Source of the DNA: Streptomyces sp. NRRL F-2664
GTDB lineage: Bacteria; Actinomycetota; Actinomycetes; Streptomycetales; Streptomycetaceae
DNA: 64,000 nt
Direction: 5' to 3'
Assembly: GCF_000719345.1 (NCBI RefSeq)
Contig: NZ_JOFX01000002.1
Coordinates: 372,001-436,000 of the forward strand
The position numbers and the translations under genes were made by a program. This document shows positions 1 through 7,517 of the stretch, one piece after another. Below the pieces are notes generated by a model, which was not told the origin of the DNA, ran no database searches, and worked only from the letters and a program-made list of their open reading frames with translations. How positions within the stretch are numbered: position 1 is the first letter of the stretch; each line of letters starts with the position of its first letter.

Positions 1-1
1 G

Positions 2-91
2 TGGGCGGCGTGCCTGGAGTACGCCCAGCGCGACCGCCGCTTCGGCGGGGCCGTCCCCAACCAGCCGGAGGGCCCGGCCGCGTCCGGCTGA
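2..91 (+). CDS. uppS: C-terminal end of isoprenyl transferase (UppS-like), 5' end outside the window
   Basis: Only the last 29 codons are present, reading to a TGA at 89-91. The peptide contains the YAQRDRRFGG motif that closes cis-prenyltransferases (undecaprenyl diphosphate synthases), which make the polyprenyl lipid carrier for cell-wall synthesis. The Pro/Gly/Ala-rich last residues are typical of actinobacterial members. The neighbourhood supports the call: in Streptomyces this gene sits next to the zinc operon zur-znuBCA. Identification rests on a short tail and synteny, so it is probable rather than certain. Confidence 0.7.
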   Translation, partial: WAACLEYAQRDRRFGGAVPNQPEGPAASG

Positions 92-116
92 CGCCCCTGA
101 CTTAAGATCCCCGCCC

Positions 117-683
117 ATGGACACCACGGGCGGGGATCCGCTGTACCGGATACACGAGGCGGCCTCGGCGGGGCGGGCGGTCGCACTCCGCTACACGCCG
201 ACCGTCGCCGACATGGCGGACGGCCTGCGGGCCCACGGGCGGTCGAGGGCGGGCCGCCGCCAGCGACTGCCGTTCATCCTCATCGGCCTGGTGGGGCCCG
301 CGTACGCCGCCGTCATCGTGGCGCAGGAGGGCGGTTCCGCCGGGTCGGCCGCGGCGCTGGCCACCGTGGGCCTCTGCGGCTGGGCCTTCGTGCTGTTCGG
401 CCACCGGATCATGGCCGCGACGACCCGAGGGCTGCTGGCGGCGGCGGGGGAGTGCCGGGCGGTCGTCGCCGCGGAAGGCGTCACGGTCGACTCCGAGCAG
501 GGCTCCGTCCATCTGCGCTGGAGCGCGCTGTCGGACTACGCCGAGACCGGCGCGACCTTCATGCTCTTCTCCGGCGACAAGAGGATGCTCGGCGGGGTCC
601 TGCTCCCCAAGCGGGGCCTGACGGGTCCGGGCGACGCCGACGTGCTGCGGGCGGTCCTGGACGCGAACCTGAGGCGGCTCTAG
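117..683 (+). CDS. YcxB-like membrane protein
   Basis: 188 residues starting at the ATG at 117. Two hydrophobic segments (roughly residues 52-68 and 75-95) are followed by a cytosolic domain of the YcxB type, recognisable by the stretch LRWSALSDYAETGATFMLF, then a short basic end. The family is widespread in actinobacteria and firmicutes and has no assigned biochemical function; a PH-like fold for the soluble part is usually assumed. It runs toward zur on the opposite strand, and its stop codon (681-683) directly abuts the insertion-sequence-like end that begins at 684. Confidence 0.75.
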   Translation: MDTTGGDPLYRIHEAASAGRAVALRYTPTVADMADGLRAHGRSRAGRRQRLPFILIGLVGPAYAAVIVAQEGGSAGSAAALATVGLCGWAFVLFGHRIMAATTRGLLAAAGECRAVVAAEGVTVDSEQGSVHLRWSALSDYAETGATFMLFSGDKRMLGGVLLPKRGLTGPGDADVLRAVLDANLRRL

Positions 684-779
684 GGGGTGTTGCGAAAGTC
701 CTGTGCGGTGCCCGCGGTGTCCGGTGCGTGCTCTCGGCGTGCCGGGCGAAGGCCCTCGTACTGGGCGTACTCGGGGCTC
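684..779. mobile_element. Probable insertion-sequence end remnant that replaces the 3' end of zur
   Basis: Starting at 684 the sequence GGGGGTGTTGCGAAAGTCC resembles the terminal inverted repeats of IS elements common in Streptomyces, many of which carry GGGTGTTGCGAAAGT. The about 95 bases between this end and the last codon homologous to Zur (780-782) belong to neither neighbour. Read on the minus strand in one frame they give a short open peptide ending QDFRNTP and a stop inside the repeat, as in transposases whose stop lies in the IS end. No opposite end and no transposase core are visible, so this is a fragment. The IS assignment is by recollection of the motif only. Confidence 0.5.
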
Positions 780-1163
780 CGTGTGGGCGACGTTCACGTA
801 GCCGTGCTCGGCCGCGATGGACTCCGCCCACTTCTCCACGGCCGGACCCTCCACCTCGACGGCCCTGCCGCACTTGCGGCAGACCAGGTGGTGGTGGTGG
901 TCGCCGGTGGAGCAGCGGCGGTACACGGACTCGCCGTCGCTGGTGCGCAGGACGTCGACCTCCCCGGCGTCCGCGAGGGACTGCAGGGTGCGGTAGACGG
1001 TGGTCAGGCCCACCGAGTCACCGCGGTGCTTGAGCATGTCGTGGAGTTCCTGGGCGCTGCGGAACTCGTCCACCTCGTCCAGCGCAGCGGCCACTGCGGC
1101 CCGCTGGCGAGTGGATCGTCCTCGTACTGGCGCGGTATTCATCTCGCCAGGCGCAGTCGCCAC
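780..1163 (-). CDS. zur: Zinc uptake regulator Zur (Fur family), C-terminus displaced
   Basis: Zinc-sensing repressor of the Fur family. The GTG at 1161-1163 is preferred because GAGGAGG lies just upstream (about 1167-1175); an ATG at 1140-1142 is an alternative. A winged helix (SAQELHDMLKHRGDSVGLTTVYRTL) is followed by the metal-binding stretch DHHHHLVCRKC. Homology stops after NVAHT at 780: the usual ending with the second C-x2-C of the structural zinc site is absent, and the frame runs on without a stop to 102, antisense to the membrane-protein gene. The displaced tail starts at the IS-like fragment. The gene is last in znuA-znuC-znuB-zur, 42 bases after znuB. Whether the product works is doubtful because structural zinc needs both Cys pairs. 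Confidence 0.75.
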
Positions 1164-1205
1164 CGGTTCCTCCTCGTGTAGGCCTGCGGCCATTGTGCCA
1201 GCCCG

Positions 1206-2069
1206 CTAGACCTTCACATCGTCGCGCGTGCAGACCTCTTCGGCCGCCAGCGAGGCTCGGGCCCGGCGGCGGGCCAGGGGGCCCGAGAGGGCGGCCATCA
1301 CCATGAAGACGCCGATCGCGAGCAGCACGATCGTCGCGCCCGAGGGCACGTTGATGTAGTAGGTGGCCGCAGTACCGGTCAGCGAGACGGTCACGCTGAT
1401 GGTCATGGCCAGGCCCAGTGTCGTGGCGAAGCTACGGGTGAGCCGCTGGGCGGCGGCGACCGGGATCACCAGCATCGCGCTGACCAGGAGCAGGCCGACG
1501 ATGCGCATGGCGACGGTGACGGTGACGGCGGCGGTGACCGCCATCAGCAGGTTCAGGGCGCGCACCGGCAGCCCGGTGACCCGGGCGAACTCCTCGTCCT
1601 GGCAGACGGCGAAGAGCTGCCTGCGCAGACCGATCGCGACGGCGAGGACGAAGGCGGCGAGCAGGGCCATGGCGGTCACGTCCTCGGTCGCGACCGTGGT
1701 GATCGAGCCGAACATGGAGCCCAGCAGGCTGGCCGTCTGGCCGCCCCCGAGATTGATGATCATGACGCCGCCGGCGAGGCCGCCGTAGAAGAGCATCGCG
1801 AGGGCGACGTCTCCGCTGGTCCTGCCGCGGGTGCGGATCAGCTCCATGCCGACGGCGCCGACGACGGCGACGAGGGTGGCCATCCAGACGGGGCTGGTCT
1901 GCAGCACGAAGCCGAGGGCGACGCCCGTCATCGCCACGTGGCCGAGGCCGTCGCCCATGAGGGCCTGGCGGCGCTGGACGAGGTACGTACCGATGGCGGG
2001 GGCCGTGATGCCGACCAGCGCGGCCGCGATCAGCGCGCGCTGCATGAAGGCGTAGTCGAGGATGTCCAT
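1206..2069 (-). CDS. znuB: Zinc ABC transporter permease ZnuB
   Basis: 287-residue membrane permease of the ABC-3 family (zinc, manganese and iron(II) uptake). About eight to nine hydrophobic helices; the family signature is seen as QALMGDGLGHVAMTGVALG near residue 35 and RIVGLLLVSAMLVIPVAAA near 190. The start ATG (2067-2069) overlaps the znuC stop by one base (TGATG), so the two subunits are translationally coupled. Works with ZnuA (binding lipoprotein) and ZnuC (ATPase) in high-affinity Zn2+ import under zinc starvation. Confidence 0.92.
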   Translation of the reverse strand: MDILDYAFMQRALIAAALVGITAPAIGTYLVQRRQALMGDGLGHVAMTGVALGFVLQTSPVWMATLVAVVGAVGMELIRTRGRTSGDVALAMLFYGGLAGGVMIINLGGGQTASLLGSMFGSITTVATEDVTAMALLAAFVLAVAIGLRRQLFAVCQDEEFARVTGLPVRALNLLMAVTAAVTVTVAMRIVGLLLVSAMLVIPVAAAQRLTRSFATTLGLAMTISVTVSLTGTAATYYINVPSGATIVLLAIGVFMVMAALSGPLARRRARASLAAEEVCTRDDVKV

Positions 2070-2890
2070 CAGCTCAGCAGTCCCGTCCGCAGGGGCTCGG
2101 CGTCGTGCGCCGCGTGGGGGTGAACGTGGTCGTGGCCGGGCAGGGCGTGCTGGCCCACGGCCTCCGGCGGCGGCCCGTCGTGGACGACGCAGCCGTCGCG
2201 CAGGACGACGGCGCGGTCGATCAGGGGCTCCAGGGGGCCCAGCTCGTGCAGGACGAGCAGGACGGTGGAGCCGGCGGCGACCTGCGCGCGCAGGGCGCTC
2301 GCCAGGACCTCCTGGTTGGCGAGGTCCACGCCGGCCATCGGCTCGTCCATGATCAGCAGTTCGGGTTCGACGGCGAGGGCCCGGGCGATGAGGACGCGCT
2401 GGTGCTGGCCGCCGGAGAGGGCGTCCACCGAGACGTCGGCGTGGGAGTCCATGCCGACCAGGGCCAGGGCGCGCCCGATGGCGTCCTTGTCGGCCTTGCG
2501 CAGGAGCCCGAAGCGGGAGCGGGCGAGCCGGCCGGCGGAGACGACCTCGCGGACGGTGGCCGGGACGCCGCCGGCGGCGGTGGTGCGCTGGGGGACGTAC
2601 CCGACGCGCGACCAGTCGCGGAAGCGCTTGAACTCCGTGCCGAAGAGGCTGAGCGAGCCGTCGGTCAGCGGGACCTGGCCCACCACGGCGCGGACGGCCG
2701 TGGACTTGCCGGAGCCGTTGGCGCCGAGCAGGGCGACGACCTCGCCGCGGTGGACGGCGAGGTCGATTCCGCGCAGCACGGGGCGCGAGCCGAGCGAGGC
2801 CCGGGCCCCGCGCAGGGATATGACGGGCCGGTCGTCGGCCGGCCGGGGCGGGGACTGCATGGCTCGCGCCTCCGTTGCTGCTGTCATCAC
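2069..2890 (-). CDS. znuC: Zinc ABC transporter ATP-binding protein ZnuC
   Basis: 273 residues. Walker A GANGSGKST, ABC signature LSGGQHQR and Walker B LLIMDEP are all intact, so this is an active ATPase subunit. The GTG start at 2888-2890 overlaps the znuA TGA by the GTGA arrangement; the next codon is ATG and could serve instead. The last 35 residues are rich in His (GHDHVHPHAAHDAEP), a feature of zinc transporters that may help hold the metal. Partner of ZnuB and ZnuA in the same operon. Confidence 0.93.
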   Translation of the reverse strand: MMTAATEARAMQSPPRPADDRPVISLRGARASLGSRPVLRGIDLAVHRGEVVALLGANGSGKSTAVRAVVGQVPLTDGSLSLFGTEFKRFRDWSRVGYVPQRTTAAGGVPATVREVVSAGRLARSRFGLLRKADKDAIGRALALVGMDSHADVSVDALSGGQHQRVLIARALAVEPELLIMDEPMAGVDLANQEVLASALRAQVAAGSTVLLVLHELGPLEPLIDRAVVLRDGCVVHDGPPPEAVGQHALPGHDHVHPHAAHDAEPLRTGLLS

Positions 2891-3894
2891 TTGGCTCCGA
2901 GTGCCTTCTGCAGGTTCTTGAGGTTGGACCGCATGACCTCGAAGTAGTCGGCGCCCTGGGACGTGTCGGTGATGCCCTCGATCGGGTCGAGGACGTCGGT
3001 CTTCAGGCCGGTGTCCGCGGCGAGGGTCTTGGCCGTCTTGTCACTGGCCAGCGTCTCGAAGAACACGGTGGTGACATTGTCCTTCTTCGCGACCGCCTGC
3101 AGCTCCTTCATCCGGGCCGGGCTGGGCTCGGACTCGGGGTCGACGCCGGAGATGCCCTCCTGGTCGAGGCCGTAGCGCTCGGCGAGGTACCCGAAGGCGG
3201 AGTGGGTGGTGATGAAGGTCCGGGACGCCGTGTTCTTCAGGCCGTCCTTGAACTCGGTGTCCAATGCGGTCAGCTTGCCGACCAGTTCGTCGGTGTTCTT
3301 CTTGTAGTCCGCCGCGTGGTCCGGGTCGGCCTTCTCCAGGGCCGCGCCCACGCCCTTGGCGATCTCCGCGTACTTGACGGGGTCGAGCCAGACGTGCGGG
3401 TCGGTGCCGGACTCGCCGTGGCTGTCGTCGTGGCCGCCCTCGGCGTGCGCCTCGCCCTCCGCGTGCGCCTCGCCCTCGGCGTGCGGCTGTTCGGAGCCGT
3501 GGTCGTGGCCGGAGTCGCCGTGGGCCTCCAGCTCGGTGAGGGTGGCGGCGTCGACGATGCTCTTCACACCGGACTGGGCGACGGCCTTGTCGACGGCGGG
3601 CTGGAGGTTCTTCAGGTAAAGGACCACGTCGGCCTCGCCGAGCTGCGCGGTCTGCTTGGGAGTGATCTCCAGGTCGTGCGGTTCGACGCCCGGCTTGGTC
3701 AGGCCGTCGACCTTCACGTGCTCCTTGCCGATCTGCTCGGCGACGAACTGCAGGGGGTAGAAGGACGCCGTCACGCCGAGCTTGCCGTCCTTGCCGCCCA
3801 CGGCTTCCGCTCCGGAGCAGGAGGTCAGGGCCGTGGTGCCGAGGGCTACGGCGCCGGCGAGGACGGCGGTGGGTATGAGGCGTCGTACGTTCAT
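2887..3894 (-). CDS. znuA: Zinc-binding lipoprotein ZnuA
   Basis: Extracellular zinc-binding component of the ZnuABC importer (cluster A-I binding protein). The chosen ATG at 3892-3894 gives a lipoprotein signal peptide with lipobox LTSC, lipid-modified Cys about residue 26; upstream in-frame ATGs at 3903 and 3912 would overlap the operator. A His/Glu/Asp-rich loop near residues 125-165 includes three tandem EAHAEG-type repeats, the flexible zinc-collecting loop of ZnuA proteins, followed by TDPHVWLD, which contains a conserved metal-ligand His. First gene of the operon, directly downstream of the Zur-box-like site, so zinc-repressed by inference. Confidence 0.93.
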   Translation of the reverse strand: MNVRRLIPTAVLAGAVALGTTALTSCSGAEAVGGKDGKLGVTASFYPLQFVAEQIGKEHVKVDGLTKPGVEPHDLEITPKQTAQLGEADVVLYLKNLQPAVDKAVAQSGVKSIVDAATLTELEAHGDSGHDHGSEQPHAEGEAHAEGEAHAEGGHDDSHGESGTDPHVWLDPVKYAEIAKGVGAALEKADPDHAADYKKNTDELVGKLTALDTEFKDGLKNTASRTFITTHSAFGYLAERYGLDQEGISGVDPESEPSPARMKELQAVAKKDNVTTVFFETLASDKTAKTLAADTGLKTDVLDPIEGITDTSQGADYFEVMRSNLKNLQKALGAK

Positions 3895-3899
3895 GACAT

Positions 3900-3930
3900 C
3901 CATTTTCATCAAAAATGGAAACGGTTGTCA
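3900..3930. promoter_or_regulatory. Zur-box-like operator in front of znuA
   Basis: Two overlapping dyads lie at the znuA start. 3916-3930 reads TGGAAACGGTTGTCA, a 15-bp imperfect palindrome close to the actinobacterial Zur box (TGAAAATGATTTTCA type). 3900-3918 has perfect 7-bp arms CCATTTT and AAAATGG around a 5-bp centre. Position (0-36 bases before the znuA start codon) fits repression by the zur product encoded at the end of the operon. Confidence 0.6.
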
Positions 3931-4050
3931 AAAACCCAGGTGGGGGCCGGGAGCGGGCGGGGCGTGGAAGGGGAACCGATTTGAAAGGGGGGGTGCGGGC
4001 GCCGGTAACCTAGGGACTTCGCCGTTCGTCCTCGTAATGAAGAGAGCACC

Positions 4051-5433
4051 GTGGCCGCCGACAAGATCGACACCATCGTCAGCCTGAGCAAGCGCCGTGG
4101 CTTCGTTTTCCCCTGCAGTGAGATCTACGGCGGCTCCAGGGCTGCCTGGGATTACGGTCCGCTGGGTGTCGAGCTCAAGGAGAACATCAAGCGCCAGTGG
4201 TGGAAGGCGATGGTCACCGGGCGTGAGGACGTCGTCGGTCTCGACTCGTCCGTGATCCTGGCCCCCGAGGTCTGGGTGGCCTCCGGCCACGTCGCCACGT
4301 TCTCGGACCCGCTGACCGAGTGCACCTCCTGCCACAAGCGCCACCGCGCCGACCACCTGGAAGAGGCGTACGAGGCCAAGCACGGCCGACTTCCCGAGAA
4401 CGGCCTGGCCGACGTCAACTGCCCCAACTGCGGCGTGAAGGGCCAGTTCACCGAGCCCAAGCAGTTCTCCGGCATGCTGGAGACCCACCTCGGCCCGACC
4501 CAGGACACTGGCTCGAAGGCGTACCTGCGCCCCGAGACCGCCCAGGGCATCTTCACGCAGTTCGCGCAGGTCCAGGTGACCTCGCGGAAGAAGCCGCCCT
4601 TCGGCATCGCGCAGATGGGCAAGTCCTTCCGCAACGAGATCACGCCGGGCAACTTCATCTTCCGCACCCGCGAGTTCGAGCAGATGGAGATGGAGTTCTT
4701 CGTCAAGCCGGGCGAGGACGAGCAGTGGCAGGAGTACTGGATGCAGGAGCGGTGGAACTGGTACCGCGACCTGGGCATCCGCGAGGAGAACATCCGCTGG
4801 TACGAGCACCCGAAGGAGAAGCTGTCCCACTACTCGAAGCGCACCGCCGACATCGAGTACCGCTTCAACTTCGGCGGCAGCGAGTTCTCCGAGCTGGAGG
4901 GTGTCGCGAACCGCACCGACTACGACCTGAAGGCGCACTCCGCGGCCTCCGGCCAGGACCTCACCTTCTTCGACCAGGAGGCCGGTGAGCGCTACACCCC
5001 GTACGTCATCGAGCCGGCAGCCGGTGTCAACCGCGCCATGCTCGCCTTCATGCTGGACGCGTACAACGAGGACGAGGCGCCGAACGCCAAGGGCGTCATG
5101 GAGAAGCGCACCGTGATGCGCCTCGACCCGCGCCTGTCCCCGATCAAGGTCGCCGTCCTGCCGCTGTCCCGCAACGCGCAGCTGTCGCCCAAGGCCAAGG
5201 GCCTGGCCGCCGACCTGCGCAAGAACTGGAACATCGAGTTCGACGACGCGGGCGCCATCGGCCGCCGCTACCGCCGCCAGGACGAGATCGGTACGCCGTT
5301 CTGCGTCACCGTCGACTTCGACACCCTGGACGACAACGCGGTGACCGTGCGCGAGCGCGACACCATGAAGCAGGAGCGCGTCTCCCTGGACCAGATCCAG
5401 GGCTACCTCGGCAGCCGCCTGCTCGGCTGCTGA
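4051..5433 (+). CDS. glyS: Glycyl-tRNA synthetase (class II, alpha2 type)
   Basis: 460 residues, normal length for the dimeric GlyRS of actinobacteria. Starts at GTG 4051. Class II motifs are clear: motif 2 in [29 protein letters not shown] (split at about residues 190-218), motif 3 toward [16 protein letters not shown], and a C-terminal anticodon-binding domain with [20 protein letters not shown]. Four cysteines (C91, C94, C124, C127) form two C-x2-C pairs in the insertion, a likely zinc site. It charges tRNA-Gly with glycine. Monocistronic, divergent from znuA with a 138-base gap, and closed by a strong hairpin. Confidence 0.96.
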   Translation: MAADKIDTIVSLSKRRGFVFPCSEIYGGSRAAWDYGPLGVELKENIKRQWWKAMVTGREDVVGLDSSVILAPEVWVASGHVATFSDPLTECTSCHKRHRADHLEEAYEAKHGRLPENGLADVNCPNCGVKGQFTEPKQFSGMLETHLGPTQDTGSKAYLRPETAQGIFTQFAQVQVTSRKKPPFGIAQMGKSFRNEITPGNFIFRTREFEQMEMEFFVKPGEDEQWQEYWMQERWNWYRDLGIREENIRWYEHPKEKLSHYSKRTADIEYRFNFGGSEFSELEGVANRTDYDLKAHSAASGQDLTFFDQEAGERYTPYVIEPAAGVNRAMLAFMLDAYNEDEAPNAKGVMEKRTVMRLDPRLSPIKVAVLPLSRNAQLSPKAKGLAADLRKNWNIEFDDAGAIGRRYRRQDEIGTPFCVTVDFDTLDDNAVTVRERDTMKQERVSLDQIQGYLGSRLLGC

Positions 5434-5445
5434 CCCCGCAGGACG

Positions 5446-5494
5446 AACGGCCGGTGGCCCGGCGCGCAGCCCGCGCGCCGGGCCACCGGCCGTT
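5446..5494. terminator. Terminator hairpin after glyS
   Basis: A perfect 22-bp inverted repeat (left arm 5446-5467 beginning AACGGCCGGTGG, right arm 5473-5494) with a 5-base loop starts 12 bases after the glyS stop. No U-tract follows, as is usual in Streptomyces. It lies between convergent genes and can serve both. Confidence 0.85.
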
Positions 5495-5601
5495 GCCGTC
5501 GGCCGCGCGGGCAGCCCGTCGGGGCGCCGGCCCGGGCAGCGGACGGGGCGACCCGTTCCGGATGGCCCGGCGCGGACCGGGCGGGCACAGACGGGCGGGC
5601 G

Positions 5602-6195
5602 TCAGGGGCGCAGGCCCCGGATCACCAGAGCGGTGACCGCCTCGAACTCCGCCACGATGGTCGGGGAGAACCACTCCGCCGCGAACTGGGGGTCGTGGAA
5701 CCGCCCGGTGGCGTCGAAGACCGCCCTGGCCGCGGCCGGTACGTCGGGCGCCGCGAGCGAGCCGTCGGCGACGCCCTGGGCGATGATCCGGGCCAACTGG
5801 TCGATCAGCTCGGTCAGATGCTGCTCCACCGTCCCGCTGTTCTCGGCGAGGAGCACGGTGTAGGTCGCGAACAGCTCCGGATCGTCACCCGCCTTGTGGC
5901 GCTTGGCCTCGAACAGCGCCTCCAGCCAGGCTTCCAGCTTGGACGGCGCGCTCTCGGCGGAATCCGAGGCGATCTGATCCAGCACGACGACGCTCCTGGC
6001 GAGCCAGCGGTCGGTGACGGCCTCGCGCAGTGCGGCCTTCGAGGGGAAGTGCCGGTAGACGCTGCCGTGGCTGACACCCAGCGCACGTGCCACGTCCACC
6101 ACCGTCGCCTTGGTGGGACCGAAGCGTCGCAGCACCTCCTCGGTGGTTTCGAGGATGCGCTCGGGGGTCAGGGGCTCGGCGGCAGCGGGTGGCAT
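5602..6195 (-). CDS. TetR family regulator, probable repressor of the adjacent aldo/keto reductase
   Basis: 197 residues. N-terminal helix-turn-helix is clear (ATVVDVARALGVSHGSVYRHF, split around residues 35-55, then PSKAALREAV). The C-terminal ligand domain is about 130 residues and mostly helical. The gene follows the aldo/keto reductase by 21 bases on the same strand, so the two form an operon; the only strong dyad nearby is in the promoter region of that operon (7346-7367), which suggests autoregulation. The ligand is unknown. Confidence 0.85.
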   Translation of the reverse strand: MPPAAAEPLTPERILETTEEVLRRFGPTKATVVDVARALGVSHGSVYRHFPSKAALREAVTDRWLARSVVVLDQIASDSAESAPSKLEAWLEALFEAKRHKAGDDPELFATYTVLLAENSGTVEQHLTELIDQLARIIAQGVADGSLAAPDVPAAARAVFDATGRFHDPQFAAEWFSPTIVAEFEAVTALVIRGLRP

Positions 6196-6216
6196 GGATA
6201 CGACCGTACCGCCAGC

Positions 6217-7323
6217 TCAGTGCTCGCTGTCGAGGTGGGCCATCTGCGCCGCCGGATACCGCTCGCCCGCTGCCGCCCCGACGGGCACGGCCTCCTCGAT
6301 GGCGGCCAGGTCTCCCGCGCTGAGGGCGAGGTCCATGGCACCCAGTGCCTCGGCGAGGCGGTCCCGGCGCCGGGCGCCCACCAGCGGCACGATGTCCTCG
6401 CCCCGCGAGAGCACCCAGGCGATGGCGGTCTGGGCGACGCTCACCCCCCTGTCGTCGGCGACCTTGCGCAGGGCCTCGACGAGGTCGAGGTTCCGGTCGA
6501 GGTTCTCGCCCTGGAAGCGGGGGCTCATCCCGCGGAAGTCGCCCGCAGCCAGGGCGCGGTCGCGGGTGAAGTGTCCGCTGATCAGGCCGCGGGACAGCAC
6601 CCCGTAGGCCGTGACGCCTATGCCCAGCTCGCGTGCCGTCGGCAGGATGTCCTGCTCGATCCCGCGGGATATCAGGGAGTACTCGATCTGGAGGTCGGAG
6701 ATCGGCGCCGCGGTGGCGGCCCGGCGCAGGGTCTCGGCGCCCACCTCGGAGAGGCCGATGTGGCGCACGTGCCCGGCTCGGACGGCTTCGGCGATCGCGC
6801 CGACGGTCTCCTCGATCGGCACGTCCGGGTCCACACGGGCGATCCGGTAGACGTCGATGTGGTCCCGCCCGAGCCGCTGGAGCGAGTAGGCAAGGAAGTT
6901 CCTGACGGCGTCCGGGCGCCCGTCATAGCCGGTGAAGCCGCCCTCCACCGTGCGCAGCGCGCCGAACTTGACGCTGGTCAGCGCCCGGTCGCGGGCCGCC
7001 GGGGGCGCGGTGCGCAGGGCTTCGGCGATCAGCAGTTCGTTGTGCCCCATGCCGTAGAAGTCGCCGGTGTCGAGCAACGCGCTCGCGCCCTCGGGCACGG
7101 CGTCCAGATACGCGTGGATGGTCGCGATGGACTCCGAGCGGTCGGCCTCCCCGTACAGGGCGGACATCCCCATGCAGCCCAGCCCGACCGGAAAGACCGT
7201 GGGGCCGGTGCGGCCGAGGCGCCGAGGAGGGGCGGCGGTCGTGGGCGCCGCAAGTGGTGTCGGCGTCGTAGGAGTGCCGGCGGAGCCGGCGGTGGTCGCG
7301 TCGATGCTCTCGTGCGTCGTCAT
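6217..7323 (-). CDS. Aldo/keto reductase
   Basis: 368 residues from ATG 7321-7323; an in-frame ATG 45 bases upstream would place the operator inside the gene, so it is disfavoured. A Thr/Ala-rich N-terminus of about 35 residues precedes the (beta/alpha)8 barrel with GLGCMGMSALYGEADRSES near residue 45 and IDVYRIARVDPDVPIEETVGA near 150. It resembles the AKR group of perakine or pyridoxal reductase type. One oddity is LLDTGDFYGMGHNE: the family normally has DTAxxYG-x-G-x-NE, and Asp and Tyr are kept. NADPH-dependent reduction of an unknown carbonyl is expected. Cotranscribed with the following tetR gene. Confidence 0.85.
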   Translation of the reverse strand: MTTHESIDATTAGSAGTPTTPTPLAAPTTAAPPRRLGRTGPTVFPVGLGCMGMSALYGEADRSESIATIHAYLDAVPEGASALLDTGDFYGMGHNELLIAEALRTAPPAARDRALTSVKFGALRTVEGGFTGYDGRPDAVRNFLAYSLQRLGRDHIDVYRIARVDPDVPIEETVGAIAEAVRAGHVRHIGLSEVGAETLRRAATAAPISDLQIEYSLISRGIEQDILPTARELGIGVTAYGVLSRGLISGHFTRDRALAAGDFRGMSPRFQGENLDRNLDLVEALRKVADDRGVSVAQTAIAWVLSRGEDIVPLVGARRRDRLAEALGAMDLALSAGDLAAIEEAVPVGAAAGERYPAAQMAHLDSEH

Positions 7324-7345
7324 GAAACGAGAATGGCATGGCGGA

Positions 7346-7367
7346 TGACAGATTTCAATATCTGTCA
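7346..7367. promoter_or_regulatory. Operator of the aldo/keto reductase-tetR operon
   Basis: Perfect 8-bp arms TGACAGAT (7346-7353) and ATCTGTCA (7360-7367) flank a 6-bp AT-rich centre, total 22 bp, which is the size and shape of a TetR-family operator. It lies 23 bases upstream of the reductase start. The regulator gene is second in the same operon, so a negative feedback loop is likely. Confidence 0.7.
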
Positions 7368-7517
7368 CCCGTCAGGACGGCTGCGCCGCGCCGGCGCATG
7401 TCGCCGACGCGATCAGGACATGGAACAGGGCGGAGGACGAGGACACACGGCGAGCGGCGTGAACGACGCGCGGGTCCCAGCGGCCCGGCCCTCGCGTCGT
7501 TGCACCGCCGCGAGGCC

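Noticed and set aside
102..779. In-frame continuation of zur to 102
   Set aside because: After 780 there is no Zur homology and most of the frame is antisense to a well-supported membrane-protein gene; treated as readthrough caused by the lost 3' end.
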